Source: Alphaproteobacteria bacterium (GTDB taxonomy: Bacteria > Pseudomonadota > Alphaproteobacteria > Reyranellales > Reyranellaceae). From it: a DNA stretch of 64,000 bases. Of the stretch, positions 26,222 through 34,075 are shown in pieces. Each line of letters starts with the position of its first letter. Positions within the stretch are counted from its first letter, which is position 1. The notes under the pieces are model-generated. The model was not told the DNA's origin, did not search any database, and saw only the letters and a program-made list of their open reading frames with translations. Location: positions 1-64,000 of the forward strand of contig JAFKFK010000029.1 of the NCBI GenBank assembly GCA_017307275.1, given 5' to 3'. A program made the translations under genes and the position numbers.

Positions 26222-26872
26222 GTGGTTGCATCGTCTTTCGAAGAGCCGCCGCTCGATTGCCCGCGCTGCCCCAGGCTCGTCGGGTTCCGGCACGAGCTGC
26301 AGGGCCTTCACGCTGACTGGAAGAATGCCCCGGTCCGCTCCTTCGGCGGGCTGGACGCACGGCTGTTGATCGTAGGCCTCGCGCCGGGCATGCGCGGCGC
26401 CAACCGCACCGGCCGTCCCTTCACGGGCGACTACGCCGGCGACCTGCTCTACTCCACCCTGCTGAAGTTCGGCTTTGCCCAAGGCACCTACCGCGCCGAT
26501 CCCAACGACGGGCTGCACCTCGTCGATTGCCGCATCGCCAATGCCGTGCGCTGCCTGCCGCCGGAGAACAAGCCGCTGCCCATCGAGTTCACGGCATGCC
26601 GGCCGTTCCTGCAGGCCGAACTCGCCGTCATGCCGAAGCTGCGTGTGCTGGTGGCGCTAGGCAAAGGCGCACACGACCAGATCCTGCGCGCGCTGACGGT
26701 ACGCCCGGCCGGCGCCTACCCCTTCATTCATAACCGGCTGCACACACTGCCCACCGGCCTGCTGCTGGCCGACAGCTATCACTGCTCTCGCTACAACACA
26801 AACACCGGCCGCCTGACGACCGAGATGTTCCATCAGGTCTTCGAGAGCGTGCGCCGTTCGCTGGACGCCTGA
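26222..26872 (+). CDS. Family-5 uracil-DNA glycosylase (UdgB-like)
   Basis: Base-excision repair glycosylase of 216 residues with a GTG start. Motif A GLAPGMRGANRTGRPFTGD and motif B HCSRYNTNTGRLT match the family-5 (UDGb) pattern, where the catalytic Asp/Asn of other families is missing. Four cysteines suited to a 4Fe-4S cluster are present: two in CPRC near residue 13, one in AVRCLPP and one in TACRPF. It probably removes uracil and possibly hypoxanthine. It is co-directional with the NYN gene and convergent with the peroxidase gene. Confidence 0.9.
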   Translation: MVASSFEEPPLDCPRCPRLVGFRHELQGLHADWKNAPVRSFGGLDARLLIVGLAPGMRGANRTGRPFTGDYAGDLLYSTLLKFGFAQGTYRADPNDGLHLVDCRIANAVRCLPPENKPLPIEFTACRPFLQAELAVMPKLRVLVALGKGAHDQILRALTVRPAGAYPFIHNRLHTLPTGLLLADSYHCSRYNTNTGRLTTEMFHQVFESVRRSLDA

Positions 26873-26886
26873 ACCTCGAACGATCC

Positions 26887-27363
26887 TCAGCCGAGGGCTG
26901 ATTCGATTGCCGAGGTGATCTCGCTCGATCCCGGCCGCACGCGGCTCGGCCAGGCACCGAGCAGGCTGCCGTCCTTGCCGATCAAGTACTTGTGAAAGTT
27001 CCACTTCGGCGCAGCGCCCTCGCCCGCTTCTGCGGCAATCCACTGATAGAGGGCATGGGCGTCGGCCCCGATCACCTTCTGCTTGGCCGTAAGCGGAAAG
27101 GTGACGCCGTACATCGACTCGCAGAACTTGGCGATCTCCGGTTCGGTGCGCGGCTCCTGCGCCCCGAAGTCGTTCGACGGTACGCCCAGCACGACGAGGC
27201 CCCGCGGACCGTAGGTGTCGTGCAGCTTCTGCAGGTCGGTGTACTGCGGCGTGAACCCACAATAGGAGGCGACGTTCACCACCAGTACCGGATGTCCCGC
27301 CAGGCTCTTCATCTCGAGAGGCTTGCCGTCGATCGTGGTGAAATTGAAATCATGGGCGGGCAT
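26887..27363 (-). CDS. Glutathione peroxidase family protein (Cys type)
   Basis: A 158-residue thioredoxin-fold peroxidase. The ATG at 27363 (MPAHDFNFTTIDGK) is the natural start. The peroxidatic residue is Cys, not Sec, in NVASYCGFTPQYTDL; the tetrad partners are Gln in GVPSNDFGAQEP and Trp-Asn in KWNFHKYLI. The length is that of the small bacterial enzymes, which often use thioredoxin. It follows the molybdopterin oxidoreductase with one base between stop and start, and is the last gene of the minus-strand run from 32.7 kb. Confidence 0.93.
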   Translation of the reverse strand: MPAHDFNFTTIDGKPLEMKSLAGHPVLVVNVASYCGFTPQYTDLQKLHDTYGPRGLVVLGVPSNDFGAQEPRTEPEIAKFCESMYGVTFPLTAKQKVIGADAHALYQWIAAEAGEGAAPKWNFHKYLIGKDGSLLGAWPSRVRPGSSEITSAIESALG

Positions 27364-27364
27364 G

Positions 27365-28039
27365 TCAGGGCTCCTCGTCGTAGCGTTGCTCCAGCCAGGG
27401 ATCGCCGTAGTTATGATAACCGCGGACTTCCCAGAAGCCGGGTTTGTCGAACACCGAGAATTCAATGCGCTTGATCCACTTGGCGCTCTTCCAGAAGTAG
27501 AGCTTGGGAATCACGACCCTGAGCGGCCCGCCATGTTCGCGGCTGATCGGCTCGCCGTTCCAGCTCCAGGCCAGCATCACGTCGTCGGCCGAGAAGTCGG
27601 CCAGCGGCACGTTGGTCGTATAGGTGTCGTAGGAGTGGAAGATGACGTGCTCCGCCGACGCCTTCGGTTTCACCATCGCCAGCAGGTCGCGGGCGCTGAC
27701 GCCTTCCCATCGGTTGTCGTAGCGCGACCAGGCCGTCACGCAGTGGATGTCCGTCGTGAGCCGCGTCTTCGGGAGGTCGGTGAACTCGCCCCACTTCCAG
27801 GTAATTGGATTCTCGACTTCGCCATCGACGAACAACCGCCAGGCATGCGTGGGAATCTCGGGCTGGATGCCGAGATCCAGCACCGGCCAGTTGTCGACCT
27901 TGCGCTGGCCCGGAGGCAGGCGTTGGGAATGGGCCGCGGTCTTGCCCGTCAGCAGACGGCCGTCTTCGGCCCATTTCTGCTTGCTGTCGATCAGCTTGTT
28001 CTTGAGCTTACCGAACAGGGTGACGTCGTCGTCGGCCAT
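27365..28039 (-). CDS. Sulfite oxidase-like molybdopterin oxidoreductase
   Basis: A 224-residue protein with the oxidoreductase molybdopterin-binding domain. The probable Mo-ligating Cys is in TDIHCVTAWSRYDNRWEGV, and the later block HGGPLRVVIPKLYFWKSAKW is typical of the YedY/MsrP-like and plant-type sulfite oxidase superfamily. No signal peptide is visible (MADDDVTLFGKLKNK), in contrast to Tat-exported MsrP, so it probably acts in the cytoplasm. The substrate is unknown. No MsrQ-like haem partner is adjacent; the neighbour is a glutathione peroxidase, which might suggest an oxidative-stress link. Confidence 0.85.
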   Translation of the reverse strand: MADDDVTLFGKLKNKLIDSKQKWAEDGRLLTGKTAAHSQRLPPGQRKVDNWPVLDLGIQPEIPTHAWRLFVDGEVENPITWKWGEFTDLPKTRLTTDIHCVTAWSRYDNRWEGVSARDLLAMVKPKASAEHVIFHSYDTYTTNVPLADFSADDVMLAWSWNGEPISREHGGPLRVVIPKLYFWKSAKWIKRIEFSVFDKPGFWEVRGYHNYGDPWLEQRYDEEP

Positions 28040-28047
28040 GAAACTCC

Positions 28048-29607
28048 TCAGATGCTGCGGCCCGCCTTCTCCCAATATGGGGCGCGAAGCTTGCGCTTGA
28101 AGATCTTGCCCGAATCTTCGCGCGGCAGGGCTGCACTAAACTCTACCACCTTGGGCACCTTGTAGCGCGCCAGATGCTCTCCGAGCCACGCCCGGACCTG
28201 GCTCGCGTTCAGGCCGGCCTCCGGCTGGGGTTCAACATAGGCGCAGATCTGCTCGCCGAACTCCTCGTCGGGGATGCCGAACACGGCGCAATCGCGCACG
28301 CCCGGCATCTGGATCAGCGCACCCTCAATCTCGGCCGGATAGATGTTCACGCCGCCCGAGATGATCATGTCGCGCTTGCGATCGCACAGAAACAGGAAGC
28401 CGTCGGCGTCCTGATAGCCGACATCGCCCACGGTCACGAGATCGCCCAGGCCGACCTCCTTCCGCTTGGCGTCGTCGTTGTTGTAGGTGAACTCCGAAAG
28501 GTTGGGACCGCGGACATAGATCTCGCCGACCTCGCCCTGCTTCACGTCCTGGCCCTCTTCGTCGACGATGCGCAAGGTGCCGCCGGGGACCAGGCGGCCG
28601 ACCGTGCCGGGCTTGCGCAACGCATCCGCAGAGCCGTGCCACACCACGACGCCGGTCTCGGTGGCGCCGTAGTACTCGTTGATCACCGGCCCCCACCATT
28701 CGATCATCTGCCGCTTCACCGCCGGCGCGCAGGGCGCCGCGCCGTGGGTGATGAAGCGCAGCGAGGAAACGTCGTAGCGCTGGCGCACCTCTTGCGGCAA
28801 GCGCAGCAGGCGCACGAACATGGTCGGCACGATGTGCATGTGGCTGACACCATGCTTGTCGATCAGGCGCAGCATGTCCTCGGCCTCGAAACGCGCCTGC
28901 AGGACGATGTGCAGGCCAAGCCGCGCGCTCGCCATTCCGTAGGCGGCGGGTGCGGAGTGGTACATCGGCCCGTTCATCAGTGCGACGGCGTCGGGATCGG
29001 GTTTGAGGCCCCAGAAAGTCGCTGCTTCGGCCGCCCCAGCGGCCTGCTGTTCCGGCGTGCTCGGACGGCGACGCACGCCCTTGGGGCGGCCCGTCGTACC
29101 GGAGGTGTAGATCATGCTGCCGCGCGCCAGCTTCGGCGGATCGGTGCGCGGCGGCGAGGCCGCGACGAAGTCCTGCCACAGCTCGGCCCCGGCCGGCGCC
29201 TTGGCCTTCTCAGCCGGCACGTTGTAGGCCGCCGCGATCTCGGGCGGCGTCGGCACGACCAGCACCTTCACGCTTGCAGGAACACCGGGCGCGATCTGCG
29301 CCAGCAGGTCGGCATGCACCACCAGTACCTTGGCGCCGCAATCCTGCAGGATGTAGCCCGCCTCCTCCGGCGTGTAGTGCCAGTTGATCGGCACCGGGTA
29401 GGCGCCGAGCTGGGCGGCGGCCATGTTGGCCTCGAAGGTCGGGAAGTCGTTGCGCAGCATCAGCGCCACGCTGCTGTCCTCGCCGACGCCGAGTGCGGCG
29501 AGCCCGCTCGCTGCGCGCGCCGCATTGGCTTGAATGTCAGCCCACGACCTGAAGCGATCGCCTGCCGTCACGCCTGGCGTCTTGCCCGCAGTATTGCTCG
29601 CACTCAT
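28048..29607 (-). CDS. AMP-forming acyl-CoA synthetase
   Basis: ATP-dependent acyl-CoA ligase of the ANL superfamily, 519 residues. The P-loop-like motif IYTSGTTGRPKGV, the EYYGATETG box, the hinge region CDRKRDMIISGGVNIYPAEIE and the C-terminal catalytic Lys segment DSGKIFKRKLR are all present. It probably activates a fatty or branched/aromatic acid; the substrate cannot be read from the sequence. It lies five bases after the binding-protein gene and eight before the molybdopterin gene, in the transcript with isovaleryl-CoA dehydrogenase. Confidence 0.93.
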   Translation of the reverse strand: MSASNTAGKTPGVTAGDRFRSWADIQANAARAASGLAALGVGEDSSVALMLRNDFPTFEANMAAAQLGAYPVPINWHYTPEEAGYILQDCGAKVLVVHADLLAQIAPGVPASVKVLVVPTPPEIAAAYNVPAEKAKAPAGAELWQDFVAASPPRTDPPKLARGSMIYTSGTTGRPKGVRRRPSTPEQQAAGAAEAATFWGLKPDPDAVALMNGPMYHSAPAAYGMASARLGLHIVLQARFEAEDMLRLIDKHGVSHMHIVPTMFVRLLRLPQEVRQRYDVSSLRFITHGAAPCAPAVKRQMIEWWGPVINEYYGATETGVVVWHGSADALRKPGTVGRLVPGGTLRIVDEEGQDVKQGEVGEIYVRGPNLSEFTYNNDDAKRKEVGLGDLVTVGDVGYQDADGFLFLCDRKRDMIISGGVNIYPAEIEGALIQMPGVRDCAVFGIPDEEFGEQICAYVEPQPEAGLNASQVRAWLGEHLARYKVPKVVEFSAALPREDSGKIFKRKLRAPYWEKAGRSI

Positions 29608-29612
29608 GCGCG

Positions 29613-30827
29613 TTACTCCCGGATCACATCACCGATCAGCTTATAGCTCGTGCCATCGAAACGCTGCAGCCGAAGCGTCTGATAGGGCAGATAGTCGTTG
29701 GGTCCGGTTTCGATCACGATACCGGGCAAGGTGAGCGGCGTGGTGTAGCCTTTGAGGCTCGTCGCCTGGCGCATGAAGTTCTCGCGCGTCAGGAGATCGC
29801 CGGACTGGCGCAGCAAGTCCGCCAGGATGTAGGCGTAGGTATAGCCCCCGGCCACGAAGGAATCGTCGGGGTTGAGTTCCGGCGCCCACTTCTTGGCCCA
29901 CGCATAGTAGTCCTTCATCCCAGGATCGTCGGCCCAGGTGGGGTCGCCCGCGCTCTTGGAATTCGCCGCTGTGATGATCCCGGTCGCCGCCTCCGCACCC
30001 GCAGGCCTTAGCACGCCGGGAATAGAAGCAGATCCGACCGGCAGATAGATCTGCGGCTTCCAGCCCAGCTCGTGCGCCTTGCGGATCGCTTGCGTGGCAT
30101 GCTTGCCGGTGGCCACGACGAAGAAGACATCGGCGTTGCTGGCGCGCAGTTGGATGATCTGCGCATCGACCGTCGGGTCGGTGGTCTCGAACGAAACCTC
30201 GGCCACTACCATACCGGCCTTGTCGCCCAGCCCGTGCTTGAAGCCTTCGACATAGTCCTTGCCGAAATCGTCGTTCTGCCGCAGCAGCGCGATGCGGGCG
30301 TTGGGCATGGTCTCGAGGATGTTGCGGGCATAGACCGTTCCCTCGGTCTGGTAGGCGATCATGCCCATCATCGTCCAAGGATTGTTCTTCGGGTCGTTCC
30401 ACTGCGCCGCACCCGACAGGATGAAGAACTGCGGCACCTTCTTCTGGTTGAGATAGCGATGGGTGGTGCGGTTGGTCGCCGTGCCGATCGTATTCACGAT
30501 CGCAAACACCTTGTCGCGCTCGACGAGCTGGCGCGTCAGCTCCACGGTCTTGGGCGGGCTGTAGCCGTCGTCGAGCGACAGCAGAGTGACCTTGCGGCCG
30601 TTTATGCCGCCTTGCGTCTCGTTGAGGTACTTGAAGTAGGCGATCTGCGCCTTGCCGATGCTGGACAGCGCCGAGGCCGGACCGCTGTAAGGCATGGTCT
30701 GGCCGAGCTTGATCTCGGTATCGGACACGCCGGGATCGTACTTCTTCTCGGCGAAGGCCGGCGCCCCGATAAACTGCGCCGCCACAGCCAAGGCAATCAC
30801 TCCACGCACGGCCACTCTACGCATCAT
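29613..30827 (-). CDS. ABC transporter substrate-binding protein, branched-chain amino acid type
   Basis: Periplasmic type-I binding protein (Peripla_BP_6, LivJ-like), 404 residues. A Sec signal (VRGVIALAVAAQFIGAPAFA) precedes the mature start EKKYDPGVSDTEIKLGQTMP. Family blocks include FKYLNETQGGINGRKV, RQLVERDKVFAIVNTIGT and LLRQNDDFGKDYVEGF. No LivHMGF permease or ATPase genes are nearby, so it must share components encoded elsewhere. The start overlaps the tetR stop (ATGA). Its ligand may be the substrate of the adjacent acyl-CoA ligase (inference). Confidence 0.92.
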   Translation of the reverse strand: MMRRVAVRGVIALAVAAQFIGAPAFAEKKYDPGVSDTEIKLGQTMPYSGPASALSSIGKAQIAYFKYLNETQGGINGRKVTLLSLDDGYSPPKTVELTRQLVERDKVFAIVNTIGTATNRTTHRYLNQKKVPQFFILSGAAQWNDPKNNPWTMMGMIAYQTEGTVYARNILETMPNARIALLRQNDDFGKDYVEGFKHGLGDKAGMVVAEVSFETTDPTVDAQIIQLRASNADVFFVVATGKHATQAIRKAHELGWKPQIYLPVGSASIPGVLRPAGAEAATGIITAANSKSAGDPTWADDPGMKDYYAWAKKWAPELNPDDSFVAGGYTYAYILADLLRQSGDLLTRENFMRQATSLKGYTTPLTLPGIVIETGPNDYLPYQTLRLQRFDGTSYKLIGDVIRE

Positions 30828-31474
30828 CCGTCTTTCCTCCCCTTCTTCTTGTTATCCGGCCGAGACGACGCCCCCTTCAGCATCACTGCGCCGATGAACT
30901 CGCTGATTTCCTTGTAGCCAGGCCCCGACTTCAGCATGCCGGACTGCTGCAGCATCACCACGCCATGGGTGGCGGCCCACATCGCCCAGCCGAACAGGCG
31001 CGGATCGACGGCGAGCAATCCCGCCGTCGCCATCTCCTCCGACTGGCGGGTGATCAGCAGCATCGCCCGCTTCACCGCCGGCCCCAGCTCAGGATGGTCA
31101 TCTTCGATCGGCTGCTCGATCTCGAACATGATGCGATAGCCATGTGGGTTCGTTTCGGCGAAGCGCATGTAGGCCGCGCCCACGCGACGCGCCCGCAAAG
31201 CTGCGTCGTCGGTCGACGCGGCCGCCTTCTCCAGCGCATCGGCAAAGGCCGCAAACGCCTGCGCCCGCACCGTCGCCAGGATGTCGGCCTTGTCCTTGAA
31301 ATAGCGGTAGGGAGTCTTGGGGCTGCAGCCCAGCGCCTCGGCGAGCTGGCGCATGGTGACGCCTTCGTAGCCGAAGCGGGCAAACCGTTCGGTGGCGACA
31401 CGACACAGCTCAGCGCGGAAGTCCGCGATGTCCTTTTCGGTCAGATAACGCGGCACGGGATGCTTTCCATACAC
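30824..31474 (-). CDS. TetR family transcriptional regulator
   Basis: A 216-residue repressor-type protein. The N-terminal helix-turn-helix is clear (FARFGYEGVTMRQLAEAL ... PKTPYRYFKDKADIL), and the C-terminal ligand domain is of the TetR_C_13/WHG kind (RFAETNPHGYRIMFEIEQP). It starts with GTG at 31474; another GTG lies six codons inside. The last residues are strongly basic (KGRKDG). It probably controls the ivd to acyl-CoA ligase transcript and senses an acyl-CoA or its acid. A short palindrome overlaps its own start. Confidence 0.92.
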   Translation of the reverse strand: MYGKHPVPRYLTEKDIADFRAELCRVATERFARFGYEGVTMRQLAEALGCSPKTPYRYFKDKADILATVRAQAFAAFADALEKAAASTDDAALRARRVGAAYMRFAETNPHGYRIMFEIEQPIEDDHPELGPAVKRAMLLITRQSEEMATAGLLAVDPRLFGWAMWAATHGVVMLQQSGMLKSGPGYKEISEFIGAVMLKGASSRPDNKKKGRKDG

Positions 31475-31482
31475 ACCGTGTA
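31470..31482. promoter_or_regulatory. Palindrome at the tetR start, possible operator
   Basis: TACAC-ACC-GTGTA, a perfect 5-bp inverted repeat with a 3-base centre, spans the GTG start of tetR in the 46-base gap after ivd. Its position would suit autoregulation of an internal promoter, but the arms are short. Confidence 0.3.
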
Positions 31483-31520
31483 CGAAAAAGCACCCCCATC
31501 GTCAAACAAACGCTGGTTCG

Positions 31521-32693
31521 TCAGGCGGTCTCGGCGAACAGCTCGCGGCCGATCAGCATGCGGCGGATCTCGCTCGTACCGGCGCCGATCTCGTAGAGCT
31601 TGGCGTCGCGCAGCAGGCGTCCCGTCGGATAGTCGTTGATGTAGCCGTTGCCGCCCAGAAGCTGGATGGCATCGAGCGCTACCAGGGTCGCTTTCTCAGC
31701 GGCGTAGAGAATGGCGCCCGCCGCATCCTTGCGTGTCGTCTGCCCACGGTCGCAGGCCCGCGCCACCGAGTACACATAGGCCTTGCAGGCGTTCATCGTC
31801 GTATACATGTCCGCGAGCTTGCCCTGCACGAGCTGGAAGGTGCCGATCGGCTGGCCGAACTGCTGACGCTCGTGGACATAGGGCACGACGATATCCATTG
31901 CGGCCTGCATGATGCCGAGCGGACCAGCGGCGAGGACCGAGCGCTCGTAGTCGAGACCGCTCATCAGCACGTTCACGCCCTTGCCGACGGAGCCCAGCAC
32001 GTTCTCCTCGGGAATCTCGCAGTCCTCGAAGACCAGTTCGCCGGTCGAGGAGCCGCGCATGCCCATCTTGTCGAGCTTCTGGGCGACCTTGAAGCCCTTG
32101 CGGTCGGTCTCGACGATGAAGGTGGTGATGCCGCGCGAGCCGGCGCTGGGATCGGTCTTGGCATAGACGACGATCACCTGCGCATCGGGGCTGTTGGTGA
32201 TCCACATCTTGGTGCCGTTCAGCACGTAGCGGTCGCCCTTCTTTTCGGCACGCAGCTTCATGGAGACGACGTCGGAACCGGCGCCCGATTCGCTCATGGC
32301 CAGGCTGCCGACATGCTCGCCGGAGATCAGTTTGGGCAGGAAGCGCCGCTTCTGCTCTTCGTTGGCGTTACGGCGGATCTGATTGATGCAGAGATTGGAG
32401 TGCGCACCGTAGCTCAGCCCGACGGCTGCCGAAGCGCGGCTGAGCTCCTCGACCGCGATGGCGTGCTCGAGATAGCCTAGGCCCGAACCGCCATGCTCCT
32501 CCTCGACCGTGATGCCATGCAGGCCGAGCTCGCCCATCTTGGGCCACAGCTCGCGCGGGAAGCGGTCGGTCTTGTCGATCTCGGCAGCGATCGGGGCCAC
32601 CTCGGCGGCCGCGAAGCGCTGCACCTGCTCGCGCAGCGCGTCGGCGGTTTCACCCAGGCCGAAATCGAACGGTGGCATTGCATTGGGGATCAT
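31521..32693 (-). CDS. ivd: Isovaleryl-CoA dehydrogenase
   Basis: FAD-dependent acyl-CoA dehydrogenase of leucine degradation, converting isovaleryl-CoA to 3-methylcrotonyl-CoA. It has 390 residues. SYGAHSNLCINQIRRN and the catalytic Glu in GLDYERSVLAAGPLG (E250, the internal position particular to isovaleryl-CoA dehydrogenases) separate it from the short- and medium-chain enzymes. SESGAGSDVVSM and QLLGGNGYINDYPTGR are family blocks. The rest of the leucine pathway (methylcrotonyl-CoA carboxylase, lyase) is not in the window. It is first in the minus-strand run with tetR, binding protein and ligase. Confidence 0.95.
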   Translation of the reverse strand: MIPNAMPPFDFGLGETADALREQVQRFAAAEVAPIAAEIDKTDRFPRELWPKMGELGLHGITVEEEHGGSGLGYLEHAIAVEELSRASAAVGLSYGAHSNLCINQIRRNANEEQKRRFLPKLISGEHVGSLAMSESGAGSDVVSMKLRAEKKGDRYVLNGTKMWITNSPDAQVIVVYAKTDPSAGSRGITTFIVETDRKGFKVAQKLDKMGMRGSSTGELVFEDCEIPEENVLGSVGKGVNVLMSGLDYERSVLAAGPLGIMQAAMDIVVPYVHERQQFGQPIGTFQLVQGKLADMYTTMNACKAYVYSVARACDRGQTTRKDAAGAILYAAEKATLVALDAIQLLGGNGYINDYPTGRLLRDAKLYEIGAGTSEIRRMLIGRELFAETA

Positions 32694-32723
32694 GATTTCA
32701 CGTGCCTGCTGTTGTTGGTTGTT

Positions 32724-33176
32724 TCAGTTCTTTTCGGCTTTCGGCTCGGTCTTCACGTAGATGCGGATCATCTTCCATTCGCCGTCCGACGGAATGAAAT
32801 CGAGCTCGAAGTTGAGGCGCGTCGGTTCGGTTGGGAAATGGCCCTTTACGATCAGCTTGCCGTCGCCATCGACTGCAGGCTTGGGCACATAGACCGGGGT
32901 CATGGCGGCGATGATATCGAAGTCGATGTTCTTCTTGTTGAATTCGCTGAACGTCGTCTTGAGCTTTTCCGGCGTGAACTGGTCGCGGAATGGCTTGGCG
33001 GCCTTGGCGTGAAAGACGTCGTAATTGCCCGTCACATTGGCGTCGTTGAAGGTGAGCAATGTCGCCTTCACCAGCGCTTCGAGCACACGATCGGACGGCA
33101 CCTTGTTCTGCGCGACCGCGGGAACGGCGAACAACAAGAATGCAAGCACGCCGAGAAAACGATTGAACGCCCGCAT
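32724..33176 (-). CDS. Secreted hypothetical protein
   Basis: A 150-residue protein I do not recognise. The ATG at 33176 gives a good Sec signal (MRAFNRFLGVLAFLLFAVPA, cleavage near AVAQ). The mature part is a small alpha+beta domain with PSDRVLEALVKATLLTFNDA, FRDQFTPEKLKTTFSEF and a C-terminal strand pair (NFELDFIPSDGEWKMIRIYV), resembling small NTF2-like periplasmic proteins in outline only. No cysteines are seen. It lies 30 bases upstream of ivd in the same direction and may be co-transcribed. Confidence 0.75.
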   Translation of the reverse strand: MRAFNRFLGVLAFLLFAVPAVAQNKVPSDRVLEALVKATLLTFNDANVTGNYDVFHAKAAKPFRDQFTPEKLKTTFSEFNKKNIDFDIIAAMTPVYVPKPAVDGDGKLIVKGHFPTEPTRLNFELDFIPSDGEWKMIRIYVKTEPKAEKN

Positions 33177-33246
33177 CGATGGCCTCCGTGAGCGGACGAT
33201 AGCCCGCCCACGATCCGAAACGAAGCCGAACGACGAGCGCCACGGA

Positions 33247-34005
33247 TCAGCCAGCGCCACGCAGAGCCGCTGCAGCGGCGACGCGGGTTTCCTCACTGAG
33301 CCAAGCGGCATAACGTGGCTCCACCTGCCCGCTGCGTGCAGCGGCAATGCGGGCCAATGCGGCGGACCGTAGCTCGCGCTTGATGGTCGCGAATGCCTCG
33401 GGCGGCAACGCCGCGTCCCTGCGCGCACGGGCGATGGCACGCGCCAGCAAGGTGTCGGCCGCTACGCACTCGTCAAATACCTGGAGAGTTACCGCACCGG
33501 CGGCATCGAGTTCCTCGCCTAACAAGACCATGCGTCTCGCGGCCGTGGGTGCGAGTTCGCTTCGCGCCACATCGAGAGCGGCCACGGGATACCGCACGCC
33601 GACCTTCACCTCGGCAAAGCTCGCCTTCAGCGGCACGTCGGCGACGATGCGCCAATCACCGCAGAGCGCCACCACCATGCCGCCGGCGATGGCGTGGCCG
33701 TTTATCGCCGTGACCAGCGGCTTGGGCCAGCCGTAGAGCGTGCCGAAGCCGTCGTTCATCGCCGCGATCAGACGGTGCTGCGCGGCAGTATCCAGAGTCG
33801 GCAGCAGCTTGAGGTCGAGGCCGGCCGAGAAGGCCCTGCCCTCGCCGGTCAGGACGGCCGCGCGGACGTTGCGGTCCGACGCGAGCCGGTCGAACAACGC
33901 CGCGGTTTCCTCAAGCAGTTCCGCGTCCATGGCATTCATGGGCGGACGGGCAAAGGTCACGACGGCGATGCCGTCATCCTGAAGGGTCGATTTGAGGTGA
34001 GACAT
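33247..34005 (-). CDS. Enoyl-CoA hydratase/isomerase family protein
   Basis: Crotonase-fold protein of 252 residues. The oxyanion-hole segments AFSAGLDLK and GHAIAGGMVVAL are intact. The first catalytic Glu of enoyl-CoA hydratase appears to be kept in ASFAEVKVGVRYP, but the position of the second Glu aligns with Arg in PTAARRMVLLGE. Hydration may therefore not be its reaction; an isomerase, hydrolase or decarboxylase role is possible. It is divergent from the LysR gene, which may control it. Confidence 0.88.
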   Translation of the reverse strand: MSHLKSTLQDDGIAVVTFARPPMNAMDAELLEETAALFDRLASDRNVRAAVLTGEGRAFSAGLDLKLLPTLDTAAQHRLIAAMNDGFGTLYGWPKPLVTAINGHAIAGGMVVALCGDWRIVADVPLKASFAEVKVGVRYPVAALDVARSELAPTAARRMVLLGEELDAAGAVTLQVFDECVAADTLLARAIARARRDAALPPEAFATIKRELRSAALARIAAARSGQVEPRYAAWLSEETRVAAAAALRGAG

Positions 34006-34031
34006 GGTCCAACCATAGGCTCGGCTGTGTC

Positions 34032-34068
34032 ATCGATAAAATCGATTGTCTCTCTTCTCATCATCGAT
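34032..34068. promoter_or_regulatory. Repeated ATCGAT boxes, possible LysR operator
   Basis: In the 70-base gap between the divergent crotonase and lysR genes, ATCGAT occurs at 34032-34037, 34041-34046 and 34063-34068. The first two form ATCGAT-AAA-ATCGAT, a dyad of the T-N11-A kind bound by LysR-type regulators. The third lies 22 bases further, about two helical turns. Confidence 0.5.
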
Positions 34069-34075
34069 ATCGTCT

